A DNA stretch of 64,000 nt from NCBI RefSeq assembly GCF_002294725.1, contig NZ_NSFT01000005.1:1-64000 (forward strand). Reading direction: 5' to 3'. The notes under the pieces are model-generated. The model worked only from the letters and a program-made list of their open reading frames with translations, searched no databases and had not been told where the DNA came from. This document shows positions 45,260 through 58,157 of this stretch, one piece after another. How positions within the stretch are numbered: position 1 is the first letter of the stretch; the number at the start of each line of letters is the position of its first letter. A program made the position numbers and the translations under genes. The stretch is from Mesorhizobium sp. WSM4313 (GTDB lineage: Bacteria > Pseudomonadota > Alphaproteobacteria > Rhizobiales > Rhizobiaceae).

Positions 45260-46261
45260 ATGGCGAAAAAATCCTTCTTCTGCATCGACGGCCACACCTG
45301 CGGCAATCCGGTGCGCCTGGTCGCCGGCGGCGGGCCGTTGCTCGAGGGCGCGACGATGATGGAGCGGCGGGCGCATTTCCTCGCCGAATATGACTGGATC
45401 CGCACCGGACTGATGTTCGAGCCGCGCGGCCACGACGTGATGTCGGGCTCGATCCTCTACCCGCCGACGCGCGAGGACTGCGATATCGCCATCCTGTTCA
45501 TCGAGACCTCGGGCTGCCTGCCGATGTGCGGGCATGGCACGATCGGCACCGTCACCATGGCCATCGAGCACGGGTTGGTGAAGCCGAAGACGCCGGGCGT
45601 GCTCAGGCTCGACACGCCGGCCGGCCTGGTCATCGCCGAATACAAACAGGTCGGCGAATATGTCGAGGAGGTGCGCATCACCAACGTGCCGTCCTTCCTC
45701 TATGCCGAAGGCTTGACCGTCGACTGCCCGGTGCTTGGCGAGATCAGCGTCGACGTCGCCTATGGCGGCAATTTCTACGCCATCGTCGAGCCGCAGCAAA
45801 ATTACCGGGACATGGCCGATCATTCGGCGGGCGACCTCATCGCCTGGAGCCCGGTGGTGCGCCAGCGCCTCAATGAGAAATACTCCTTCGTGCATCCGGA
45901 GAACCCCGGCATCAACCGGCTGTCCCATCTGCTGTGGACGGGCAAGCCGAAACATGCCGAGGCCGATGCGCGCAACGCCGTCTTCTATGGCGACAAGGCG
46001 ATCGACCGCTCGCCTTGCGGCACGGGCACCTCGGCACGCATGGCGCAGCTCCATGCCAAGGGCAAGCTCAAGCCCGGCGACAGTTTCGTCCATGAATCGA
46101 TCATCGGCTCGCTGTTCAAAGGCAGGGTCGAAAAGGAGGTCAGCGTGGCCGGCAAGCCGGCGATCATCCCCTCGATCGGCGGCTGGGCACGGATGACGGG
46201 CCTGAACACCATCTTCATCGACGACCGCGATCCGTTCGCGCATGGATTCATCGTCACATAA
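45260..46261 (+). CDS. hypRE: 4-hydroxyproline 2-epimerase
   Basis: A 333-residue proline racemase-family enzyme that epimerises trans-4-hydroxy-L-proline to cis-4-hydroxy-D-proline. Both catalytic Cys are present: GCLPMCGHGTIG (Cys90) and DRSPCGTGTSARMA (Cys253). The N-terminal FCIDGHTCGNPVRLVAGG is typical of hydroxyproline epimerases. Two Cys indicate the proton-swapping racemase mechanism, not the Thr-bearing dehydratase variant. It starts 13 bases after hypO. Confidence 0.92.
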   Translation: MAKKSFFCIDGHTCGNPVRLVAGGGPLLEGATMMERRAHFLAEYDWIRTGLMFEPRGHDVMSGSILYPPTREDCDIAILFIETSGCLPMCGHGTIGTVTMAIEHGLVKPKTPGVLRLDTPAGLVIAEYKQVGEYVEEVRITNVPSFLYAEGLTVDCPVLGEISVDVAYGGNFYAIVEPQQNYRDMADHSAGDLIAWSPVVRQRLNEKYSFVHPENPGINRLSHLLWTGKPKHAEADARNAVFYGDKAIDRSPCGTGTSARMAQLHAKGKLKPGDSFVHESIIGSLFKGRVEKEVSVAGKPAIIPSIGGWARMTGLNTIFIDDRDPFAHGFIVT

Positions 46262-46424
46262 GCCTCGCGGCCTCAGCCGGTCGAAGCCGGTATCGGGCTC
46301 GCTCAAATTGTCGGCAACAGCCAATCGGCCTGACGTCCGAGAGTGGTCATGCCAGGGTTCTGAAACAATGCGAGGCGACCCGTTCAGCGGTCCCTTCCAT
46401 CAGATCGTCAAGAAAGGATAATCG

Positions 46425-47126
46425 ATGCTTTCCGGCCCAAAACCCGAATGGCTGACCTTCGATTGCTACGGCACCCTCATCCAGTGGGATGAAGGTCTGC
46501 TTGCCGCCGTCAACACGATCCTCGCCAATCACCCAGCCTCCAATATCGAACCCCAGACGCTGATCCGCGTCTACGACAAGCACGAGCACGCGCTCGAGAC
46601 CGCGCGGCCTCACAAATCCTTCCGCAGCGTGGCCGGCGAGGGGCTGGGGCTGGCGATGGAGGAGCTGAAGCTCGCCCGTTCGCCGGACGACATCGAGGTG
46701 CTGACCGGGAGCATCTCCCGAATGCCGCCATTCCCCGAGGTTGTCCCCGCGCTCGGCGCGCTGAAGGCCCAGGGTTTCAAGCTTTGCATCATTTCAAACA
46801 CTGACGATGACATCATCGCCGGCAATGTCGCCCAACTCGGCGGACATATAGACCGCGTCGTCACCGCGCAGCAGGCCGGCGCCTACAAGCCCGCGCGGCA
46901 GATCTTCGATTTTGCGCACAATGCGCTTGGCGTCGGTCGGGGCGACGTCGTGCATATTTGTGCCAGTCCGCATCTCGATCTCGCCGCCGCCCGCGACCTC
47001 GGCTTCCGCTGCATCTGGATCGACAGGGGAACCGGCCGCAAACCGCTGCCCGACTACACCCCGAACGCGGTTTTCCCGGCGCTCGATGATGTGCCGCCCT
47101 TCCTGCGGTCGACGATCTGGAACTGA
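46425..47126 (+). CDS. Haloacid dehalogenase type II (HAD superfamily hydrolase)
   Basis: A 233-residue HAD hydrolase. The nucleophile Asp is in LTFDCYGTLIQWDEG, the Ser/Asn motif is CIISNTDDD, the Lys is in AYKPARQIFDFA, and the acidic loop is VVHICASPHLDLAAARDLGF. The layout (FDCYGTL plus SNxxx plus KP) matches (S)-2-haloacid dehalogenases. Physiological substrate unknown. It lies 163 bases after hypRE and in the same direction. Confidence 0.88.
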   Translation: MLSGPKPEWLTFDCYGTLIQWDEGLLAAVNTILANHPASNIEPQTLIRVYDKHEHALETARPHKSFRSVAGEGLGLAMEELKLARSPDDIEVLTGSISRMPPFPEVVPALGALKAQGFKLCIISNTDDDIIAGNVAQLGGHIDRVVTAQQAGAYKPARQIFDFAHNALGVGRGDVVHICASPHLDLAAARDLGFRCIWIDRGTGRKPLPDYTPNAVFPALDDVPPFLRSTIWN

Positions 47127-47519
47127 GCCCGGCGCGGATGTCAAACGGTGTCGCCTCGCCGTCACATGGCCGTCACACGCGACGGAATCCTGACCTCGCG
47201 GAATGTGTGGCGATCCGAAACGACCCAGCCCGATCATTGCAAGGATTCTTCTCATCAACTTGTTTTGACGCCGATTTCTTCGACATGAAGCTCGTCATAA
47301 GGTCGAATCGTCAAAGACATTGCGTTGTGCCAATGATAGGGTCCGCGATAGTCCAGGGGGCCGGGTACGAAAAACGGACAATCGGGCGGCGTGCTTCCAA
47401 AACACGCCCGGCGATTGAAAAATCACGTTGCAATCCGGGCTCGAGACTTTACGACTAGGGGAAATACGAAAAGGAGTGCGACCCGGAAACGGGCGACATT
47501 CCAGGGGAGCCGCGTAAAT
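47127..47519. promoter_or_regulatory. Promoter and leader region upstream of the liv transporter genes
   Basis: About 390 bases without a supported gene. Contains short inverted sequences (GGGCGGCGTGC...CACGCCCGGC around 47377-47410) and a run of A-rich positions, consistent with a regulatory leader. No identifiable operator or riboswitch was seen. Confidence 0.35.
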
Positions 47520-48422
47520 ATGCAGTATTTCGTCCAGCAGCTTATCAATGGGCTGACGCTGGGATCTATCTATGGCCTGATCGCAATCGGCTACACGATG
47601 GTCTACGGCATCATCGGCATGATCAATTTCGCCCATGGCGATATCTTCATGGTCGGCGCCTTCACCGCCCTCATCGTCTTCCTGATCCTTGGCGCGCTGT
47701 TCTATTCGGTGCCGGTCGTGGTGGCGCTCCTGATCATGATGATCGTGGCGATGCTTCTCACCAGCCTCTACAACTGGACGATCGAGAAGGTAGCCTACCG
47801 GCCGCTGCGCGGCTCGTTCCGCTTGGCGCCGCTGATCACCGCCATCGGCATGTCGATCGCGCTGTCCAACTTCGTCCAGGTCACGCAAGGCCCGCGCAAC
47901 AAGCCGATCCCGCCGCTGGTCAGCCAAGTCTACACTGTTGATGGTGTGAGCGTTTCGCTGAAGCAGATCCTCATCGTGATCGTCACCATCGTGCTGCTGG
48001 CGATTTTCTGGTATCTCGTCAACCGGACAGCGCTCGGGCGGGCGCAACGCGCCTGCGAGCAAGATCGCAAGATGGCAGCACTACTCGGTGTCGACGTCGA
48101 CCGCACCATCTCCATCACCTTCATTATGGGCGCGGCCCTTGCCGCCGTCGCCGGCACGCTGTTCCTGATGTATTACGGCGTCGTGGTGTTCTCGGACGGC
48201 TTCGTGCCGGGCGTGAAAGCCTTCACGGCGGCCGTGCTCGGCGGCATCGGCTCGCTGCCCGGCGCCGTGCTCGGCGGACTGCTGATCGGCTTCATCGAGA
48301 GCATGTGGTCGGCCTATTTCTCGATCGACTACAAGGACGTCGCCGCTTTCTCGATCCTGGCGATCGTGCTCATCTTCCTGCCCTCCGGCATCCTCGGCCG
48401 GCCTGAAGTCGAAAAGGTCTGA
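47520..48422 (+). CDS. livH: Branched-chain amino acid ABC transporter permease LivH
   Basis: A 300-residue permease with about eight membrane helices. Family motifs: LINGLTLGSIYGLIAIGYTMVYGIIGMINFAHGDIFMVGAF at the start and AALLGVDVDRTISITFIMGAALAAVAG (EAA-like loop) near the C-terminus. The ATG at 47520 has a GGGGAG ribosome binding site; the frame upstream to 47391 has no family match. First gene of livHMGF. Confidence 0.94.
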   Translation: MQYFVQQLINGLTLGSIYGLIAIGYTMVYGIIGMINFAHGDIFMVGAFTALIVFLILGALFYSVPVVVALLIMMIVAMLLTSLYNWTIEKVAYRPLRGSFRLAPLITAIGMSIALSNFVQVTQGPRNKPIPPLVSQVYTVDGVSVSLKQILIVIVTIVLLAIFWYLVNRTALGRAQRACEQDRKMAALLGVDVDRTISITFIMGAALAAVAGTLFLMYYGVVVFSDGFVPGVKAFTAAVLGGIGSLPGAVLGGLLIGFIESMWSAYFSIDYKDVAAFSILAIVLIFLPSGILGRPEVEKV

Positions 48423-48427
48423 TCCTG

Positions 48428-50023
48428 ATGGCCGTTACCGTGTCTTCGGAGCGCGATGCCGTCGCTACTCCAGTCCAGCGCGCTTTTCGCGAAGCGCTCT
48501 ATGCAGGCGCCATCGCGCTCGGCCTGTTCGTGCTGTTTATCGGTCTCAGGACCGACCAGAATATCTCCAACGAACTGATTCTGGTGCAGCGCTGGGGCCT
48601 GCTCGCCCTGGTGGTCATCGCCACCGCCGGGGGCCGCTTCCTGTATGTCGCCTATGGCCAGCCCTTCGTGGCCAGCCTGAAGATCGCCGACATCGACACA
48701 GGCCTGCTGCCCGACACCATGGCGGCACGCTTCTTCAGGATGCCTTATTTCGTAGCCGCGGTCGTTGTCGCAGCCCTGCTGTTCGTGCTGGCGGGCTCGC
48801 TTGACGGGCTGCTCGGACCCGACCTTGCCGGCTACGCGCGCTTTGTGCGGGCGCTGGCGATCATTTATGCCGTCGCCTGGGTAATGTATTATTTTCGGGC
48901 CTTCATCCACGCCCACTTCTCGGCGTTGGGCATCAGCGCGCTGGCGCTCTATCCGATCATCGTCGTGCTGGTGCTTGCGCTGGTAACAGGATCGATAGCG
49001 GGAGGGTTTCAGGGCTCTCTGAAGTGGGTCGACAATTTCGGCATCCAGATCCTGATCTATGTGATGCTGGCCTGGGGGCTGAACATCGTCATCGGCCTCG
49101 CCGGCCTGCTCGATCTCGGCTACGTCGCCTTCTATGCCGTCGGCGCGTATGCCTACGCGCTGCTCGGCACGCATTTCGGCCTGTCCTTCTGGATCCTGCT
49201 CCCGGCCGCCGGCTGCATGGCCGCCTTCTGGGGCGTCATGCTCGGCTTCCCCGTGTTGCGGCTGCGCGGCGACTATCTGGCGATCGTCACCCTTGCCTTT
49301 GGCGAGATCATCCGCCTCGTCCTGATCAACTGGCGCGAGGTGACAAACGGTTCGGCCGGCATTTCCGGCATTCCAAAGGTCTCCTTCTTCGGCCTGATGT
49401 CGTTCAACGTCTCGGATCCGAACTACATCGCCAAGGTGCTGCACATCGCCACATCGAGCGCCTATTACAAGATCTTCCTTTACTATCTGATCCTCGGACT
49501 CTGTCTTTTGACCGCCTTCGTTACCATCAGGCTGCGCCGGTTGCCGGTCGGCAGGGCGTGGGAAGCGCTGCGCGAGGACGAGATCGCCTGCCGCTCGCTC
49601 GGCATCAACACCACCACCACCAAGCTGACGGCGTTCGCCACCGGCGCCATGTTCGGCGGCTTCGCCGGCTCGTTCTTCGCCGCAAGGCAAGGTTTCGTCA
49701 GCCCCGAATCCTTCGTCTTCCTGGAATCGGCGATTGTCCTCGCCATCGTCGTGCTCGGCGGCATGGGTTCGTTGGTCGGCATCGCCGTAGCGGCGCTGGT
49801 GATGATCGGCGGCACCGAAGCGTTGCGGGAGCTCGACTTCCTGAAGCGGGTCTTCGGTCCCGATTTCACGCCTGAACTCTACCGCATGCTGCTTTTCGGC
49901 ATGGCCATGGTCATCGTCATGCTGTGGAAGCCGCGCGGCTTCGTCGGCAGCCGCGAGCCGACGGCCTTCCTGAAGGAGCGAAGAGCGGTTTCAAGCTCCT
50001 TCACCAAGGAGGGGCACGGCTGA
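48428..50023 (+). CDS. livM: Branched-chain amino acid ABC transporter permease LivM (long form)
   Basis: A 531-residue permease, longer than typical LivM because of an N-terminal extension of about 170 residues with about four more membrane segments. The core has WGLNIVIGLAGLLDLGYVAFYAVGAYAYALL, LRGDYLAIVTLAFGEIIRLVL and GRAWEALREDEIACRSLGINTTTTKL. Starts 5 bases after livH; its stop codon overlaps the livG start by one base. Confidence 0.93.
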   Translation: MAVTVSSERDAVATPVQRAFREALYAGAIALGLFVLFIGLRTDQNISNELILVQRWGLLALVVIATAGGRFLYVAYGQPFVASLKIADIDTGLLPDTMAARFFRMPYFVAAVVVAALLFVLAGSLDGLLGPDLAGYARFVRALAIIYAVAWVMYYFRAFIHAHFSALGISALALYPIIVVLVLALVTGSIAGGFQGSLKWVDNFGIQILIYVMLAWGLNIVIGLAGLLDLGYVAFYAVGAYAYALLGTHFGLSFWILLPAAGCMAAFWGVMLGFPVLRLRGDYLAIVTLAFGEIIRLVLINWREVTNGSAGISGIPKVSFFGLMSFNVSDPNYIAKVLHIATSSAYYKIFLYYLILGLCLLTAFVTIRLRRLPVGRAWEALREDEIACRSLGINTTTTKLTAFATGAMFGGFAGSFFAARQGFVSPESFVFLESAIVLAIVVLGGMGSLVGIAVAALVMIGGTEALRELDFLKRVFGPDFTPELYRMLLFGMAMVIVMLWKPRGFVGSREPTAFLKERRAVSSSFTKEGHG

Positions 50024-51432
50024 TGAACGCGACCCCTTCCTCGAACGATTTCATCCTGCAGGTCGAGCATCTGTCGATGAAGTTCGGCGGTCTGGTCGCC
50101 ATCGGCGACCTGTCGTTCCAGGCCAGGCGCGGCGAGATCACCGCGCTGATCGGCCCGAACGGCGCCGGCAAGACCACGGTGTTCAACTGCATCACCGGCT
50201 TCTATAAGCCGTCTGAAGGCATGATCACGCTGAACCGGGGGGATGGCTCGACCTATCTGCTCGAGCGCCTGCCCAACCACGAGATCCCGGCCCGCGCCAA
50301 GGTGGCGCGCACCTTCCAGAACATCCGCCTGTTCTCGGGCATGACGCTGCTGGAGAACCTCCTGGTCGCGCAGCACAACAAGCTGATGAAGGCTTCGGGC
50401 TATACTCTCCTCGGCCTGTTCGGCTTTCCGAGCTATCGCCAGGCCTCGGCCGAGTCGATCGAGCTCGCCAGGCACTGGCTGGAGAAGGCCGATCTTGTCG
50501 ATCGCGCCGACGATCCGGCCGGCGACCTGCCCTATGGCGCGCAGCGGCGCCTGGAAATCGCGCGCGCCATGTGCACGGGGCCGGAGCTTCTGTGCCTCGA
50601 CGAACCGGCCGCCGGCCTCAATCCGAAGGAATCTGCGGCGCTCAACGAGCTGTTGATGGGCATCAAGAGCACCGGCACGTCGATCCTGCTCATCGAGCAC
50701 GATATGTCGGTGGTGATGCAGATCTCCGACCATGTCGTCGTGCTCGAATACGGCCGCAAGATCTCCGACGGCAATCCGGCGTCGGTCCGCACCGATCCGC
50801 GCGTCATCGCGGCCTATCTCGGCGTCGACGACGAGGAGGTCGAGACGGTGCTGACCGAGGTCGGCGACGAGGACGTGATCGAGCAGCTCGATACCGGCCC
50901 CGATTCCGCGCATGGGCCGGGAAATTCCGCCTCGATGATGGCGGGGCCGGTTTCCGATTCGGTCGAACATGGTAATGAGGGCGAGCGGGTCACGGTGTCG
51001 AAGGGCGCCTCGAAGGCGGCGCAAGTCGACGCGCGCGCCGCATCGATAGCCAGCAAACCGGTTCCAGCGCCAGCGACAAAGTCGGCCGCCGCGAAAGGCA
51101 AGCCGACGGCGAAAGCCCCTGCAAAGAAGGCGCCCGGCAAGGCGCCGGCGAAAGCCGGCGGCATCTCCAATCGCCTCGACGCGCCGCGCGGCGGCAAGGC
51201 GGACAGCCTGATCCGCATCAAAGGCATCGGCCCGGTCAACGAGCGCAAGCTCAACGAGCACGGCATCTTCCATTTCGACCAGATAGCGGCTTGGAAGAAG
51301 GCCGACATCGAGGCCGCGGAAGCCTATCTCGCCTTTGACGGGCGCATTGCCCGCGAAGACTGGATCGGCCAGGCGAAGACGCTGGCGAAAGAAGCAGCGG
51401 CCAAGCCCGCGACGCGTGGAGGGCGTAAATAA
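50023..51432 (+). CDS. livG: ABC transporter ATPase LivG fused to a helix-hairpin-helix tail
   Basis: A 469-residue protein. Residues 10-275 form a normal ABC ATPase: Walker A GPNGAGKT, LivG-type LPYGAQRRLEIARAM signature, Walker B LLCLDEPAAGLNP, and H-loop LIEHDMSVV. After a linker rich in Ala, Lys and Pro (about 330-390), a helix-hairpin-helix domain starts with SLIRIKGIGPVNERKL (about residue 398) and ends QAKTLAKEAA. Usual LivG length is about 255-290. The tail resembles that of L21 at 19182. It overlaps livM by one base with AAGGAGG upstream. Confidence 0.92.
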   Translation: MNATPSSNDFILQVEHLSMKFGGLVAIGDLSFQARRGEITALIGPNGAGKTTVFNCITGFYKPSEGMITLNRGDGSTYLLERLPNHEIPARAKVARTFQNIRLFSGMTLLENLLVAQHNKLMKASGYTLLGLFGFPSYRQASAESIELARHWLEKADLVDRADDPAGDLPYGAQRRLEIARAMCTGPELLCLDEPAAGLNPKESAALNELLMGIKSTGTSILLIEHDMSVVMQISDHVVVLEYGRKISDGNPASVRTDPRVIAAYLGVDDEEVETVLTEVGDEDVIEQLDTGPDSAHGPGNSASMMAGPVSDSVEHGNEGERVTVSKGASKAAQVDARAASIASKPVPAPATKSAAAKGKPTAKAPAKKAPGKAPAKAGGISNRLDAPRGGKADSLIRIKGIGPVNERKLNEHGIFHFDQIAAWKKADIEAAEAYLAFDGRIAREDWIGQAKTLAKEAAAKPATRGGRK

Positions 51433-52160
51433 TGGCCGGCACAACGCTGCTCGACATCAAGGGTGTCGAGACTTACTACGGCAACATCCGGGCGCTGAAC
51501 GGCGTCGATGTCAGCGTCAACCAGGGTGAGATCGTGGCACTGATCGGTGCCAACGGCGCCGGCAAATCGACGCTGATGATGACCATCTTCGGCGCGCCGC
51601 GCGCCCGCACCGGCACCATCACCTTCGCCGGTACCGACATCACCAAGATGCCGACGCATGAGATCGCACGCCTGCGCATCGCGCAATCCCCGGAAGGCAG
51701 ACGCATCTTTCCGCGCATGACGGTGATGGAAAATCTGCAGATGGGCGCCAGCCTCGACAACCTCAAGCATTATGACGAGGACGTCGAGAGGGTGTTCACG
51801 CTGTTCCCGCGGCTGAAAGAGCGCATCGCCCAGCGCGGCGGCACGCTGTCGGGCGGCGAGCAGCAGATGCTGTCGATCGGGCGCGCGCTGATGGCGCGGC
51901 CGAAGCTTTTGTTGCTGGACGAGCCCTCGCTGGGCCTCGCTCCGCTGATCGTCAAGCAGATCTTCGACGCCATCCGCGAGCTCAACAAGACGCAGGGGCT
52001 GACCGTGTTCCTGGTCGAGCAGAACGCCTTCGGCGCGCTCAAGCTGGCCACGCGCGGTTATGTCATGGTCAACGGCAATGTGACGATGAGCGGCACCGGC
52101 AAGGAATTGCTCGCCAATCCGGAAGTGCGCGCCGCCTATCTCGAAGGCGGACATCATTAG
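51432..52160 (+). CDS. livF: Branched-chain amino acid ABC transporter ATPase LivF
   Basis: A 242-residue ABC ATPase: Walker A GANGAGKST, signature LSGGEQQMLSIGRAL, Walker B LLLDEPSLGLAPLIV, H-loop VEQNAF. Standard length with no tail. The ATG overlaps the livG stop codon (TAATG). Confidence 0.96.
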   Translation: MAGTTLLDIKGVETYYGNIRALNGVDVSVNQGEIVALIGANGAGKSTLMMTIFGAPRARTGTITFAGTDITKMPTHEIARLRIAQSPEGRRIFPRMTVMENLQMGASLDNLKHYDEDVERVFTLFPRLKERIAQRGGTLSGGEQQMLSIGRALMARPKLLLLDEPSLGLAPLIVKQIFDAIRELNKTQGLTVFLVEQNAFGALKLATRGYVMVNGNVTMSGTGKELLANPEVRAAYLEGGHH

Positions 52161-52256
52161 AGCGCGATGACTTTCCCAGGATCGCCATCTCGCTCTAAGG
52201 TTTTGTTCTTGAAGCATGATCTTCTCCGAAAAGTCTGCAACTTTTCGGGATCATGC
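52161..52256. repeat. Palindromic intergenic repeat
   Basis: GAGCGCGATGACTTTCCCAGG...CTCGCTCTAAGG is followed by 52214-52256, a hairpin of GCATGATC and GATCATGC arms around CCGAAAAGT-CTGCA-ACTTTTCGG. These look like the dispersed palindromes common in Mesorhizobium. It lies between livF and the next gene, within the presumed operon. Confidence 0.75.
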
Positions 52257-52277
52257 TAAGATCTGGGGACATCGATC

Positions 52278-52625
52278 ATGCAGGGCATTATCTACGAAGA
52301 AGCCTCGATCTGGCAGTTTCTGTTCGTCACAGGCCTGCTTGGCGGCGGGGCGGCATGGATGACAGGCAAAGCGGCGGCTCAGACCTGGAGCACGTATCTG
52401 CGGCTGTTTTTCTTCCTGCTCGGACTCGGTATCGGCGTCAGATTCATCCATCACGCCTTGTTCGGCGGCACGATGTTCTCGCTGCATTACTATATCGTCG
52501 ACACCATCGTCCTGATGATACTGGGCTTCCTCGGCTATCAATACACGCGCACCAACCAAATGGTCACGCAGTATAACTGGCTCTATGAAAGAGCTTCCTT
52601 GTTAAGCTGGAAACCGAAAGGTTGA
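52278..52625 (+). CDS. Small membrane protein of the liv locus (DUF6867-like)
   Basis: A 115-residue protein with three predicted membrane helices (about residues 12-28, 42-60, 70-90), an N-terminal MQGIIYEEASIWQF and a Tyr/Trp-rich tail (NQMVTQYNWLYERASLLSW). It lies between livF and the binding-protein gene in the same orientation; similar proteins accompany liv operons in Hyphomicrobiales. Role unknown. Confidence 0.75.
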   Translation: MQGIIYEEASIWQFLFVTGLLGGGAAWMTGKAAAQTWSTYLRLFFFLLGLGIGVRFIHHALFGGTMFSLHYYIVDTIVLMILGFLGYQYTRTNQMVTQYNWLYERASLLSWKPKG

Positions 52626-52762
52626 CGTTCACCATTACGCCGTTTTCGGGGATGAATCGGCGTGACAAGTGCCTGAAAATCGGCATTCTATGCTTTCTGC
52701 GATAAGGGTGGGCATCGCATGAAAGTATCATCCACGCCCACTCCGTAAATGGGAGCGTTTCA

Positions 52763-53878
52763 ATGAAAAAATCACTTTTGTCCGCCGTGGCGCTGACCGC
52801 GTTCGTCGCGTTCAGCGGCAGCGCGTGGGCCGACATCCTGATCGGCGTCGCCGGTCCGATCACCGGCCCGAACGCCGCCTTCGGCGCGCAGTTGCAGAAG
52901 GGCGCGGAACAGGCAGTCGCCGACATCAACGCGGCGGGCGGCATCCTCGGCCAGCAGCTCAAGCTCGAGATCGGTGACGATGTCTCCGATCCCAAGCAGG
53001 GCATCTCGGTCGCCAACAAGTTCGTCGCCGACGGCGTCAAGTTCGTCGACGGCCACTTCAACTCCGGCGTGTCGATCCCAGCCTCGGAAGTCTACCAGGA
53101 AAACGGCATGCTCGAGATCACGCCGGCCGCGACCAACCCGAAGTTCACCGAGCGCGGCATGTGGAACACCTTCCGCACCTGCGGTCGTGACGACCAGCAG
53201 GGCAAGGTGGCCGGCGACTACATCGCCAAGAACTTCAAGGATGCCAAGATCGCCATCATCCACGACAAGACGCCTTATGGTCAGGGCCTCGCCGACGAGA
53301 CCAAGAAGAACCTCAACGCCAACGGCATCACGGAAGTGTTGTACGAAGGCGTGAATGTCGGCGACAAGGACTTCTCGGCCCTCATCGCCAAGATGAAGGA
53401 AAACGGCGTCACGCTCATCTACTGGGGCGGCCTGCACACCGAAGCCGGCCTGATCATCCGTCAGTCGGCCGATCAGGGCCTGAAGGCGCCGCTGTTCTCG
53501 GGCGACGGCATCGTCTCCAACGAACTGGCCTCGATCGCGGGCGACGCCGTTGCCGGCACGCTCAATACCTTCGCTCCGGATCCGCGCAAGAATCCGGCCG
53601 CCAAGGAAGTGGTCGAGAAGTTCCGCGCCAACGGCTTCGAGCCGGAAGCTTACACGCTCTACTCCTATGCCGCGGTGCAGATCATCGCCCAGGCCATCGC
53701 CAAGACCGGCTCGGCCGACGACGCGCAGAAGGTTGCGGAGACGATCAGGGCCAACACCTGGAAGACCGCCATCGGTGACATCGGCTACGACAGCAAGGGC
53801 GACATCACCCGTCCTGACTATGTCATCTATGAATGGAAGAAGGGCGACGACGGCAAGTACAGCTACTTCGAGAAATAA
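52763..53878 (+). CDS. livK: Branched-chain amino acid ABC transporter substrate-binding protein
   Basis: A 371-residue periplasmic type I binding protein. Signal peptide [23 protein letters not shown] (residues 1-23), then [37 protein letters not shown] and the ligand loop [18 protein letters not shown], typical of LivJ/LivK. The substrate could be leucine-type or another amino acid. It ends the transporter locus; an intrinsic terminator lies 30 bases downstream. Confidence 0.93.
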   Translation: MKKSLLSAVALTAFVAFSGSAWADILIGVAGPITGPNAAFGAQLQKGAEQAVADINAAGGILGQQLKLEIGDDVSDPKQGISVANKFVADGVKFVDGHFNSGVSIPASEVYQENGMLEITPAATNPKFTERGMWNTFRTCGRDDQQGKVAGDYIAKNFKDAKIAIIHDKTPYGQGLADETKKNLNANGITEVLYEGVNVGDKDFSALIAKMKENGVTLIYWGGLHTEAGLIIRQSADQGLKAPLFSGDGIVSNELASIAGDAVAGTLNTFAPDPRKNPAAKEVVEKFRANGFEPEAYTLYSYAAVQIIAQAIAKTGSADDAQKVAETIRANTWKTAIGDIGYDSKGDITRPDYVIYEWKKGDDGKYSYFEK

Positions 53879-53907
53879 GCCGGCAAACTCGAGCCGACTT
53901 TTCGGGG

Positions 53908-53939
53908 ATGCCCGGCGCTCGCGCCGGGCATTTTCGTTT
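53908..53939 (+). terminator. Intrinsic terminator after livK
   Basis: ATGCCCGGCG (53908-53917) pairs with CGCCGGGCAT (53922-53931) around a CTCG loop, followed by TTTCGTTT. A clear terminator. Confidence 0.9.
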
Positions 53940-54147
53940 GCGGGCGAGGCCAACCGGAAGCTCGCGCCGCGCCTCGGGCAATACCCGTCCACCACCCATG
54001 ATCCGTGTTCGAAGAACAGCAATGACGATTTGGCGCAAACAGGCGACTTAAATCGTTTTAGCTGTCGCGCAAATTTGTTTGCGCTGCAGCATTTTCACGT
54101 TAATCATTGCGCCGGTTCATCTCCCTTCCGCTGCTGGAGCCTACTCC

Positions 54148-57604
<3,457 letters not shown>

Positions 57605-57606
<2 letters not shown>

Positions 57607-57748
57607 GGTGTGCCGATATTCAGGTGAGGCCGGCCTGCAAACGCCGGCTTCCTGCGCTTCCGGCGCTCACGTACTTTGAGTACGCTCCGCTCCGGTTCTC
57701 GGAATCCATCGTTTTCGACTCGGCCTGACCTGAATCTCGGCGCACCTT
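57605..57748. repeat. Long palindromic intergenic element after pyc
   Basis: AAGGTGTGCCGATATTCAGGT (57605-57625) is nearly the exact complement of 57728-57748. Inside are GTACTTTGAGTAC (a palindrome) and CGGCTTCCTGCGCTTCCGG. The left arm starts in the last base pairs of the pyc stop codon. It may act as a transcription terminator or a mobile repeat. Confidence 0.75.
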
Positions 57749-57874
57749 TGGATGTGCCCAGCCGTCCACAGGCGCTCGACAAGTGTCTTGACCCGCCGCG
57801 CCCGCTCGGGCAGTGAACCCGCTCCAATTTGCCGTGGCGGGAATCGCCACTGCTCCAGAAGACGCGGAGAAAAA

Positions 57875-58135
57875 ATGGCCGACGAAATCACCGAGACCAG
57901 CCAGACTGTAGCCGCCGGCCAGCTGCGCACCATCATCGAGCGCATCGAGCGGCTCGAGGAAGAGAAGAAGACGATCTCCGACGACATCAAGGATGTCTAT
58001 GCCGAAGCCAAGGGCACCGGCTTCGACACCAAGGCGATCCGCACCATCGTGCGGCTGCGCAAGAAGGATCAGGCCGAGCGCCAGGAAGAGGAGTCCATCC
58101 TCGATCTCTACAAGGCCGCTCTCGGAATGGCGTAA
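57875..58135 (+). CDS. gapR: GapR-family DNA-binding nucleoid protein (DUF2312)
   Basis: An 86-residue protein nearly entirely helical: [66 protein letters not shown] in conserved order. GapR binds overtwisted, AT-rich DNA in alphaproteobacteria and is normally essential. The ATG at 57875 has GGAGAAAA directly upstream. A longer frame from 57752 is rejected. Confidence 0.92.
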   Translation: MADEITETSQTVAAGQLRTIIERIERLEEEKKTISDDIKDVYAEAKGTGFDTKAIRTIVRLRKKDQAERQEEESILDLYKAALGMA

Positions 58136-58157
58136 GCCCCATGGCCGGAGGCCGGCC

